14,974 nt of DNA from an uncultured Lachnospiraceae bacterium. GTDB lineage: Bacteria; Bacillota_A; Clostridia; Lachnospirales; Lachnospiraceae. The notes under the pieces are model-generated. The model ran no database searches, was not told the origin of the DNA, and saw only the letters and a list, made by a program, of their open reading frames with translations. Position numbers and translations under genes: made by a program. The stretch's first letter is position 1. The number at the start of each line of letters is the position of its first letter. Positions 1 through 5,767 of the stretch are shown here, piece after piece. The DNA lies in NCBI GenBank assembly GCA_902767195.1, contig CACXGS010000304.1:1-14974 (forward strand), given 5' to 3'.

Positions 1-311
1 TCCGTCTGGACCGAGGCAATCACGGTTTCCTCGGCAGATACACGAAGGATCATTCCTTCTTTTACGGTAGAGGTTCCGGAAGAAACCACCTGCGCCGTAT
101 GATTCGTAACAACCACCTTTGCCTCTGTTGTCGTCTCCAGCGTTCCGATTGCCGCCCAGGCAAGCACTCCCATCAGAAGAAGGATAATTGCCACCAGGAC
201 AACCCAGATTCCGGGGTTCGTTACCCGAAGATAGTCCGTCAACTGTTCCGGAGAGGAGATGCGCTCAAGCGTTTTTTTACGAAATATGCTCTGCTGTTCA
301 TTTTCTGACAT
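1..311 (-). CDS. HlyD-like membrane fusion subunit, NHLP/NHLM bacteriocin export type (N-terminal part only)
   Basis: Only the first ~103 residues are present; the rest lies left of position 1. The cytoplasmic N-terminus carries IFRKKTLERISSPEQL (residues 9-24), followed by a VTNPGIW stretch and one membrane helix (about residues 35-57, rich in V/L/I). The start of a periplasmic-adaptor-like beta region follows. This short basic N-terminus with an L-E-R-x-S-S-P-E-Q-L signature before the helix is what I recall from the secretion proteins that partner peptidase-ABC transporters in NHLP/NHLM peptide export; that assignment is recognition, not a search. Such proteins link the ABC exporter to the outside of the membrane. 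I chose the ATG at 311 because GGAG lies six bases upstream; an in-frame ATG at 323 has only a weak AAGAGAA. The rest of the export operon should lie to the left. No convincing promoter was seen. Confidence 0.68.
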   Translation of the reverse strand, partial: MSENEQQSIFRKKTLERISSPEQLTDYLRVTNPGIWVVLVAIILLLMGVLAWAAIGTLETTTEAKVVVTNHTAQVVSSGTSTVKEGMILRVSAEETVIASVQT

Positions 312-467
312 GGTTTTCTCCATTTCTCTTACATTGCAATACTATCTGTGTTGTAAGAATTTTATTTATTATGCTGGCCTTCAAACTCTTTATAAATGTA
401 CCATATTTCAGGAAAAAAAGATAGCATCAGCCGATATGACACTTCTGTGACAAGGGCCGTGTTAATC

Positions 468-496
468 TTTACGCAAAGATTCCGAAAGAATAATAA
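468..496 (+). promoter_or_regulatory. Candidate sigma-A promoter for the PepSY gene
   Basis: TTTACG at 468-473 and TAATAA at 491-496 are separated by 17 bases. This would give a leader of about 35 bases before the ATG at 537. Both boxes are imperfect. Confidence 0.35.
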
Positions 497-536
497 TATC
501 TGTAAATCCAAATACACAACAGGGGGGAAAATAAAA

Positions 537-1067
537 ATGAAAAAACTGATCATAAGATCTGCTATTGCTGCGATGTGCTTCGCTACTTTCGCTGTACCGG
601 CTTTTGCAGCGTCAGCGAAATCAGCAATCACAGAGTCGGAAGCAAAAGAAATCGCCTTAAATAATGAATCCTTCAGGGCGGAGGACGTCACCTTCGGGAA
701 AGTCATTATTGATATGGATGAAGGCTCTCCGGAATATGAACTGACTTTTGCCATCGGAAATGCAAAGTACGAGTATGATATTAATGCAAAGACAGGGGAG
801 ATTACTTCCATTGAGCGGGACGTAGCCCTCGATAATACTCTTCCGAAAAAAGAGCAGGCTCTTACCGAAGATGAGGCTTTTAAAGCCGCTCTTGATCATG
901 CCGGGCTGGAGAAAAAAGATCTTACTGAATACTTTATAGAAAAAGACAGCGAAGACGGAAACGAGGTCTATGAGATCTATCTCGAAAAAGAAGACAGCGA
1001 ATACAATTATACCATTGCTGCCAGGACAGGACAGTTTCTGGAAATGGATTTCGATATTGACAAATGA
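537..1067 (+). CDS. Secreted protein with two PepSY domains
   Basis: A 176-residue protein. Residues 1-24 form a signal peptide (MKK, hydrophobic core, AFA/A cleavage site), so the mature protein is outside the membrane; no lipobox is visible. Two PepSY domains follow. The first, about 31-95, begins ITESEAKEIAL and ends in YEYDINAKTGEITSIE. The second, about 107-173, begins LTEDEAFKAALDHAG and ends in YNYTIAARTGQFLEMD. The repeated pattern of an acidic helix, strands and [DA]-x-[KR]-TG is typical of PepSY. PepSY domains are often linked to extracellular peptidase inhibition or propeptide-like roles; the actual target here is unknown. The start at 537 follows AGGGGGGAAAATAAAA, and the signal peptide begins exactly there; the frame is open back to 396 but lacks a better start. 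The product is very acidic. It appears monocistronic and ends at a strong terminator. Confidence 0.85.
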   Translation: MKKLIIRSAIAAMCFATFAVPAFAASAKSAITESEAKEIALNNESFRAEDVTFGKVIIDMDEGSPEYELTFAIGNAKYEYDINAKTGEITSIERDVALDNTLPKKEQALTEDEAFKAALDHAGLEKKDLTEYFIEKDSEDGNEVYEIYLEKEDSEYNYTIAARTGQFLEMDFDIDK

Positions 1068-1079
1068 TACCGCACAAAA

Positions 1080-1110
1080 CCGGCCGGATACAGTTCCGGC
1101 CGGCTTTTTT
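1080..1110. terminator. Strong intrinsic terminator between convergent genes
   Basis: The arms CCGGCCGGA (1080-1088) and TCCGGCCGG (1095-1103) form a perfect 9-bp GC-rich stem with a six-base loop. It is followed by C and six T (1105-1110). On the minus strand the stem is followed by TTTTG, so it probably also stops transcription of the leftward phosphoesterase gene. Confidence 0.9.
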
Positions 1111-1139
1111 ATTCTTCATAAGCTCTTTTGCAAAACTTC

Positions 1140-1886
1140 TCAATCTAATATTTTCAAAGGCTTCCAGCGCAGAAAATCTCCGGACACCAGCCGGTATGTT
1201 ATTCCCCGGTATTCTCCGTGGATACTGTCGTAAAAACGGGGCTCTCCGTGACAGTGGGCATAGATTACCTGCTCAACACCGTATTCCTCCGCCATATCCG
1301 TAAATCCGCTGCGTTCTTCCAGAATGTTCGTAGGCGGAAAATGCAGAAACATAATGAATTTATCGTATCCGGCCCCTCTGGCCAGCTCAAACCCCTTCCG
1401 GAGCCGCTTCAGCTCCCGTTCCACCAGCTTCTTTGCATGTTCTGCCGCACCCCGGTCATAGCCGACGATCTGATACTGTTCGTTCAGGTAAAAAGGCCCC
1501 TGAAAAGTAAACCCTTTTGTAGCCACCAGGGCATAGTCCCGGTATACTTCGTAACTATCCTGGAGAAATGTGAGCCGGGGCTTATACATTTCATTCAGGC
1601 GGTCTGTTTTTTTAGCATCCCAGAACATATCATGGTTGCCCCGGGTCAGAATCTTTCTGCCCGGCAGGCTGCATATATATTCAAGGTCCAACTGGCATTC
1701 TGACAGATTTTTCCCCCAGCTGTGATCACCTGCCAGCACAAGAGTGTCGTCATCTTTAATCATCCTTTTACAATACTTGCGAACCTTCTCTTCATGCTTT
1801 TTCCAAAGCCGCCCCCGCAGCTGCCCCGGAGCTTTCAGCTCTGTCTGGTAATGCAGATGCAGGTCGCCGATTGCATATAAGCTCAT
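1140..1886 (-). CDS. Calcineurin-like metallophosphoesterase
   Basis: A 248-residue cytosolic phosphohydrolase. The metal-binding motifs appear in the expected order: GDLHLH (D8, H10), GDHSW (D54), GNHD (83-86), LHFPP (H182) and AHCHG (H211, H213). These define the two-metal calcineurin-like fold. The GD-x-SW form and the overall length fit the group of small predicted phosphohydrolases classed as COG1768; the physiological substrate is unknown. The start at 1886 is preceded by GAGGTG seven to eight bases away, and the first strand with GDLH begins at residue 4. The open frame continues upstream to 2015, but that part lies across the divergent promoters. The gene is divergent from the lipid kinase and convergent with the PepSY gene. 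Confidence 0.88.
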   Translation of the reverse strand: MSLYAIGDLHLHYQTELKAPGQLRGRLWKKHEEKVRKYCKRMIKDDDTLVLAGDHSWGKNLSECQLDLEYICSLPGRKILTRGNHDMFWDAKKTDRLNEMYKPRLTFLQDSYEVYRDYALVATKGFTFQGPFYLNEQYQIVGYDRGAAEHAKKLVERELKRLRKGFELARGAGYDKFIMFLHFPPTNILEERSGFTDMAEEYGVEQVIYAHCHGEPRFYDSIHGEYRGITYRLVSGDFLRWKPLKILD

Positions 1887-1915
1887 AAGCACCTCACCTT
1901 TCCTCTCTGTTATCC

Positions 1916-1944
1916 ATAATATGCCTTTTCCCGGAGCCTGTCCA
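1916..1944 (-). promoter_or_regulatory. Sigma-A-type promoter for the metallophosphoesterase
   Basis: Read on the minus strand, TGGACA (1944-1939), a 17-base spacer and TATTAT (1921-1916) each match the consensus at five of six positions. Transcription would start near 1909, about 23 bases before the ATG. Confidence 0.55.
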
Positions 1945-1949
1945 TATAG

Positions 1950-1955
1950 TATAAT
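1950..1955 (+). promoter_or_regulatory. Candidate -10 box for the lipid kinase
   Basis: A perfect TATAAT lies 50 bases before the ATG at 2005. The -35 region at 17-18 bases is T-rich (TTTTCC) and poor, so this is tentative. It sits back to back with the leftward promoter. Confidence 0.35.
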
Positions 1956-2004
1956 ATATAGAAGGAAATTTTTAATTAAATACCGTATAAGAGGAGTTAC
2001 CAGC

Positions 2005-2880
2005 ATGAAGTACATCTATCTTGTCAACAGCTTTCAATACGGAAAAGGCACGGGCCGGATCATACACAAGCTCAGGAGAGCTTCGGAATACTTTGGCCGT
2101 GATTATAAGATTAAAGTCTGCCGCAGCCCCCAGGAGTCTCTTTCCTTCATTGATCAATGCAAAGGCCTGGGGCGGGTAATAACAACCATTGGCGGAGACG
2201 GTTCCATCAACCATCTTTTAAACGCCCTGGCAGGATCAGGGAACATCCTGTCTTTTCTCCCTTACGGCACCGGCAATGATTTCTATCGGGGATGTCTTGA
2301 ATATCTGACTTCCGGTGTCCATGAAGTGGATATCATCCGGATTAATGATCGCTATTTTATCAACAATGCCTGCTTCGGAATTGACGCCGATATCGCCAAT
2401 GATGAACGCTTTATCCACAATAAATTTATCCCCAAGCCTCTGCGTTTTCACGCCGGAGTAGTCCATCATTTTCTTTCCTTCAAGGAAGGCCGGCAGCTGA
2501 AAATAGAGTGCGGAGGAGAGACTATCGAGGGGAATTACACCACAGTAATTGCTGCCAACAGTCAGTATTACGGCGGAGGCTACAAGGTTTCTCCGGACAG
2601 CAGGATTAATGACGGAATCATGGAAATATATCTTGTGGACAAGCTGACCCGGCCGGGTATGGCAAAGGTCATCCTCTCCATGAAAAATGCCGGTCATCTG
2701 AAAGATCCGGCCCTGAGAATGATCAAAACGGACCGGCTGACCATATCTTCTGCCCTCCCCTTTGAGGCCAATATGGATGGGGAACCCCTTTTGTCAGACC
2801 GGTTTGAACTGGAGCTGATCCCCCGGGGCATCCTCCTGGATTACGACAGGGAATTTAATGAATATTTTCTTAAAGTATAA
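2005..2880 (+). CDS. Diacylglycerol kinase family lipid kinase
   Basis: A 291-residue protein of the DAGK-catalytic/LCB5/YegS family, which transfers phosphate from ATP to lipids such as diacylglycerol or related amphiphiles at the inner membrane face. The N-terminal nucleotide-binding half holds TTIGGDGSINHLLNAL (GGDGS at 63-67, family consensus GGDGT) and PYGTGNDF (86-93). The C-terminal beta-sandwich has FGIDADI (124-130), YYGGGYKVSPDSRINDGIMEI (188-208) and a closing DGEPLLSDRFELELIPRGI-like tail; all are family hallmarks. The start at 2005 follows GAGGAG at 1991-1996. Upstream in-frame codons (to 1921) read through the promoter region and are not used. Lipid specificity cannot be told from sequence alone, so no symbol is given. 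No metabolic partner is visible nearby. Confidence 0.87.
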   Translation: MKYIYLVNSFQYGKGTGRIIHKLRRASEYFGRDYKIKVCRSPQESLSFIDQCKGLGRVITTIGGDGSINHLLNALAGSGNILSFLPYGTGNDFYRGCLEYLTSGVHEVDIIRINDRYFINNACFGIDADIANDERFIHNKFIPKPLRFHAGVVHHFLSFKEGRQLKIECGGETIEGNYTTVIAANSQYYGGGYKVSPDSRINDGIMEIYLVDKLTRPGMAKVILSMKNAGHLKDPALRMIKTDRLTISSALPFEANMDGEPLLSDRFELELIPRGILLDYDREFNEYFLKV

Positions 2881-3056
2881 GATTTTCAATCAAGAACGCT
2901 TCGGCGTTCTTGGCGCGGGATTCGGGTCGGCTCTGCCGACATAATTCCTATCCGAATCCCTGCGCATCCGCCGGAGGCTCATCAGATGGAGATTGAAACT
3001 CCACCGGATGGAATTAAATTATTCTCCTCTCCTTAAAAGGAGGGAGTTTCAATTGG
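2881..3056 (+). repeat. Non-coding element of nested, partly exclusive inverted repeats
   Basis: There is no ORF here. Hairpin A is AAGAACGC (2892-2899), loop TTCG, GCGTTCTT (2904-2911). Hairpin B is GCGC/GGGATTCGG (2913-2925) with CCGAATCCC/GCGC (2952-2965, one bulge), enclosing GTCGGC-TCT-GCCGAC (2926-2940). Hairpin C is CATCCG..GGAG (2965-2976) with CTCC..CGGATG (2999-3010). Hairpin D is CTCC-T-CTCCT (3024-3033), loop TAAA, AGGAG-GGAG (3038-3046). Competing pairings also exist: TTTCAATC (2884-2891) with GATTGAAA (2991-2998), and ATTGAAACTCC (2992-3002) with GGAGTTTCAAT (3043-3053). There is no clear T-tract, so it is not a simple terminator. It could be a structured RNA or 3' UTR of the lipid kinase, or a small non-autonomous repeat. 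Confidence 0.7.
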
Positions 3057-3090
3057 AATCTAATGAAACAGTCTGAACCGGTGGATTCTG

Positions 3091-3119
3091 TTGACATAAA
3101 TATAACAAAAGACTAATAT
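3091..3119 (+). promoter_or_regulatory. Near-consensus promoter and leader of the dha operon
   Basis: TTGACA (3091-3096), a 17-base spacer and TAATAT (3114-3119) match the sigma-A consensus almost perfectly. The leader runs from about 3126 to 3225, roughly 100 bases. It contains a 7-bp hairpin, TCATCGT (3154-3160) with ACGATGA (3169-3175), that could influence expression. I saw no good CcpA cre site. Confidence 0.78.
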
Positions 3120-3225
3120 AAAAATAGCAACAAGAAGTTTTGTGCAGCACTCATCATCGTGTCCTGTTACGATGAAACAAATCAGGGCATCCGCATTGTG
3201 CCAACACTAATGAAAAGGAGCAGAT

Positions 3226-3624
3226 ATGGCAAAATTTGGAGTAGTAATTGTGTCTCACAGCGAATTGATCGCCAGAGGGCTGAAAGACCTTGTGGACGAG
3301 ATGAATGACGGGGCCGTTCTGGTAGTTGCTGCCGGCGGAGCCGATCAGGGACGGCTCGGTACCAGTGCGATCAAGATCCAGGAAGCGATTGAATCCCTCG
3401 AGGACTGTGATCACATCCTGGTTTATGCAGATCTGGGCAGTTCTATTCTGTCTGCGGAGACTGCATTTGATCTGATCGATGAGGATCTGGCTGAGAAGTG
3501 TCTTATAGTGGATTGTCCCATAGTAGAAGGCGCTCTGGCCGGTGTAGTACAGGCAAACATGTCCCAGTCACTGGAAGAAGTGATTGCAGCTTCCGAGGAA
3601 GCCAGAGACGCGCACAAAGTGTAA
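3226..3624 (+). CDS. dhaM: PTS-dependent dihydroxyacetone kinase, phosphoryl donor subunit DhaM
   Basis: A 132-residue cytosolic EIIA-mannose-like protein that takes phosphate from HPr and passes it to the DhaL-bound nucleotide. The N-terminal strand ends in IVSHS, with H11 as the expected phosphorylated histidine. GGADQGRLGTSAIKI (about 37-51) and YADLGSSILSAE (about 66-77) are the conserved DhaM loops. The protein ends after this single domain, so it lacks the HPr and EI domains fused in the longer E. coli DhaM; separate PTS proteins must supply phosphate. The start has AAGGAG (3214-3219) seven bases upstream. It is the first gene of a dhaM-dhaK-dhaL operon, unlike the K-L-M order in E. coli, with an 81-base gap before dhaK. 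Confidence 0.93.
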   Translation: MAKFGVVIVSHSELIARGLKDLVDEMNDGAVLVVAAGGADQGRLGTSAIKIQEAIESLEDCDHILVYADLGSSILSAETAFDLIDEDLAEKCLIVDCPIVEGALAGVVQANMSQSLEEVIAASEEARDAHKV

Positions 3625-3705
3625 CAAAGGAGTAAAAATGAGACTCTGACATGAGTTTTCATTCACTCCGGTGTCATTTCTTTATAATCAAAGGAGGTAT
3701 ACCAG

Positions 3706-4722
3706 ATGGCAAAGATCAAAAGATTGTTCAATGATCCCTATGAAATCGTAGAGGAGTATCTTGAGGGTTATGTGAAAGCACATAAAGAATATGTAAAGAT
3801 GTGCGATATGGAAGAAGCCCAGGGCAGGGTTGTCATCACCAAAGACGCAGGAACTAAGGACAAGGTCGGCGTTATTATCGGCGGCGGTTCCGGACATGAG
3901 CCTCTCTTCATCGGCTATGTCGGAGAAGGCTTTGCTGATGGCGTTGTTATCGGTAATATCAATACTTCCCCGTCACCGGATCCCTGTTATGCAGCTGCAA
4001 AAGCCTGTGACAACGGCAAAGGATGTATTTATCTTTACGGCAACTATGCCGGCGACGTCATGAACTTTGACATGGGCGCTGAGCAGGCCGACGAAGAAGA
4101 TGATATCCGGGTAGAGACCGTACTGGTCACAGATGACGTAGTTTCTTCTGAGAACATCGCAGACAGAAGAGGTATCGCCGGTGATTTCTTCGTGTTCAAA
4201 GTAGCTGCTGCCAAGGCAGATACCGGCGCAGACCTTGATGAGGTTGTTGCCGCTGCAACAAAAGCCAATGATAACACACGTACCATGGGTGTTGCCATGT
4301 CCTCCGCTACTCTTCCGGCCAAAGGAGACGTAATCTTTGAGCTTCCGGAAGGCGATATGGAGATTGGTATGGGTATCCACGGAGAGCCCGGTGTAAGAAG
4401 AGGAAAGATTGATACCGCGGATAATGTAATCGACGAAATCATGGATCCCATTCTTGCCGATCTTCCTTTTGTAGAGGGTGACGAGGTATATGTACTTGTG
4501 AACTCTCTCGGCGCAACCCCGCTGATGGATCTCCATGTCTGCTTCCGCAGAGTCGCTCAGATCCTGGAAGAGAAGGGTATTACCATTTACAAAGCCCTGG
4601 TTGGCCCCTTCGCCTGCTCCATGGATATGGCCGGCATGTCTGTCACCCTCATGAAGCTTGACGATGAGCTGAAAGAGCTTATGGACGCACCTTGCGACAC
4701 ACCATACTTTACCCAGAAATAA
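3706..4722 (+). CDS. dhaK: Dihydroxyacetone kinase subunit DhaK
   Basis: A 338-residue substrate-binding subunit that holds dihydroxyacetone covalently while DhaL phosphorylates it. GGGSGHEP (H64), NYAGDVMNFD (D117) and GMGIHGEPG (H225, expected to form the hemiaminal bond to the ketone) match the E. coli subunit motifs in order. NSLGATPLMDL and the ending DAPCDTPYF are also typical. At 338 residues it is slightly shorter than the roughly 356 of E. coli DhaK, mainly by lacking an insertion before the NSLGATPL region. The start at 3706 follows AAAGGAGGTATACCAG. It lies 19 bases before dhaL. Some DhaK relatives act on other ketoses such as erythrulose, but a PTS donor gene beside it favours dihydroxyacetone or a close analogue. 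Confidence 0.95.
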   Translation: MAKIKRLFNDPYEIVEEYLEGYVKAHKEYVKMCDMEEAQGRVVITKDAGTKDKVGVIIGGGSGHEPLFIGYVGEGFADGVVIGNINTSPSPDPCYAAAKACDNGKGCIYLYGNYAGDVMNFDMGAEQADEEDDIRVETVLVTDDVVSSENIADRRGIAGDFFVFKVAAAKADTGADLDEVVAAATKANDNTRTMGVAMSSATLPAKGDVIFELPEGDMEIGMGIHGEPGVRRGKIDTADNVIDEIMDPILADLPFVEGDEVYVLVNSLGATPLMDLHVCFRRVAQILEEKGITIYKALVGPFACSMDMAGMSVTLMKLDDELKELMDAPCDTPYFTQK

Positions 4723-4741
4723 TATACAAGAGGTTGATAAC

Positions 4742-5389
4742 ATGAGTGATTACGAATTAAGCAAAGACTATTTTGTCAAAGTCATCGAGGACCTGATCGC
4801 CCTGGTTGACAAGAGGAAAGAGTATTATACAGAACTTGACTCCGCCATCGGTGACGGTGACCACGGCATCAATCTTGAGATCGGTTTCCGTGAAGTCAAC
4901 AAGCATCTGGACGAGTGGAAGAACCTGAATGTGCGTGACTTCTACAACAATGTAGGAAAAGCCCTTCTTGACAAGGTTGGCGGATCTTCCGGCCCCCTTT
5001 ACGGAAGCTTCTTTATGAAGTTCGGTCTTCCCATCAAGTCAAAAGGTCCGGATGAGGGCGCCACCTTCCCGGAATTCATCGAAATGCTGGACAAGGGTGT
5101 TGCCATCATCAAAAAGCGCGGCAAATCCACTACCGGTGAGAAGACCATGCTGGATACCTTCGTTCCCGCTCTGGAGACACTGCGGAAAGAGTTCGAAGGA
5201 GGAACTCCGGCGAAAGAGGCCATGGCGAAAGCCGTTCAGGCCGGAAAAGACGGTCTGGAATTCACCAGAAACATTGTCGCTACCAAAGGTCGTGCCATGA
5301 GACTGGGCGAGCGTGCCATCGGACATCTTGATCCCGGTGCCGCTTCTGCTTCGGAATTCCTGGAAGTCTTCTACGACGATATGCCGTAA
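4742..5389 (+). CDS. dhaL: Dihydroxyacetone kinase ADP-binding subunit DhaL
   Basis: A 215-residue all-helical subunit that carries a bound ADP/ATP and two Mg ions. It is phosphorylated by DhaM and phosphorylates the substrate on DhaK. LDSAIGDGDHG supplies the three Mg-binding aspartates (D33, D38, D40). GGSSGPLYGSFF, TGEKTMLDTFVPAL and KGRAMRLGERAIGHLDPGAAS are the remaining nucleotide-site motifs, all intact, and the length is close to that of E. coli DhaL (about 210). The start at 4742 has AAGAGG about eight bases upstream and only 19 bases separate it from dhaK, so the genes are co-transcribed. The operon ends at the hairpin at 5416-5443. With dhaM and dhaK this is a complete enzyme making dihydroxyacetone phosphate for glycolysis. 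Confidence 0.95.
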   Translation: MSDYELSKDYFVKVIEDLIALVDKRKEYYTELDSAIGDGDHGINLEIGFREVNKHLDEWKNLNVRDFYNNVGKALLDKVGGSSGPLYGSFFMKFGLPIKSKGPDEGATFPEFIEMLDKGVAIIKKRGKSTTGEKTMLDTFVPALETLRKEFEGGTPAKEAMAKAVQAGKDGLEFTRNIVATKGRAMRLGERAIGHLDPGAASASEFLEVFYDDMP

Positions 5390-5415
5390 CATTTTAAACC
5401 ATCTGAAAACAAACT

Positions 5416-5443
5416 GTCCCCGGAGCATGACTGCTCCGGGGAC
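5416..5443. terminator. Bidirectional terminator between dhaL and the GG-leader gene
   Basis: GTCCCCGGAGCA (5416-5427), loop TGAC and TGCTCCGGGGAC (5432-5443) form a perfect 12-bp stem. Downstream on the plus strand is TAATTTGTATT; on the minus strand AGTTTGTTTTC follows. It thus serves both converging operons, although neither T-tract is uninterrupted. Confidence 0.82.
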
Positions 5444-5467
5444 TAATTTGTATTACAATCTGTTTAT

Positions 5468-5767
5468 TTAGAAACGATAGCTGATTCCTTTGGCATCACA
5501 CAGCTTCAGCCAGTCCGCTCTCTTAATAACCTGCCCGCCATAGCAGACAAAGCGGCAGCCACATTTGCATTGATATTCTACCGACCCGATCTTATCATCA
5601 TAGAGGGCATTATCGGAAAATGAATCTGCGCTCCGGCTGTGACACTCCGGGCACACAATGTCCATTCCCTTCGTAGGGAGGCCTTTATTTGCTTCACTGA
5701 AACCTCCCTGAACGTTATCGAGCTCATCAAGTCTCATATTCTTAACCTTTCTTTCGTTTGTTGACAT
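5468..5767 (-). CDS. Cys-rich small protein with double-glycine-type leader
   Basis: A 99-residue protein I do not recognise as a named family. Residues 11-22, MRLDELDNVQGG, resemble the double-glycine leaders removed by peptidase-ABC exporters (hydrophobic, E-L, V and GG spacing as in L-x-x-E-L-x-x-V-x-G-G). The following 77 residues hold seven cysteines: CPEC (39-42), CKCGC (67-71), C75 and C90. The CPEC...CxCGC arrangement looks like a small zinc ribbon rather than a classical bacteriocin core. The start at 5767 has GGAGGTGG about eight bases upstream, lying inside the last codons of the preceding surface-protein gene, so translation is probably coupled. A second start at residue 11 (AAAGG upstream) would give just the minimal leader. 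No immunity or transporter gene is adjacent. The GG motif could be a coincidence in a cytosolic zinc-ribbon protein. Confidence 0.65.
   Translation of the reverse strand: MSTNERKVKNMRLDELDNVQGGFSEANKGLPTKGMDIVCPECHSRSADSFSDNALYDDKIGSVEYQCKCGCRFVCYGGQVIKRADWLKLCDAKGISYRF

Noticed and set aside
396..536. 47-residue N-terminal extension of the PepSY protein
   Set aside because: The signal peptide begins at 537 right after a purine-rich ribosome site, and the extension overlaps the candidate promoter.
2883..3056. CRISPR-like remnant suggested by GATTGAAACTCC and GGAGTTTCAAT
   Set aside because: There are only inverted and partial copies, with no regularly spaced direct repeats or spacers and no cas genes.
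3160..3180. CcpA cre site in the dha leader (TGTTACGATGAAAC)
   Set aside because: The spacing between TG and CG is one base short of the cre consensus and the second half is not symmetric.
3973..4743. 256-codon minus-strand open frame across dhaK
   Set aside because: It is antisense to a gene with all dhaK motifs intact, has no ribosome site of note, and its product looks like no protein family.
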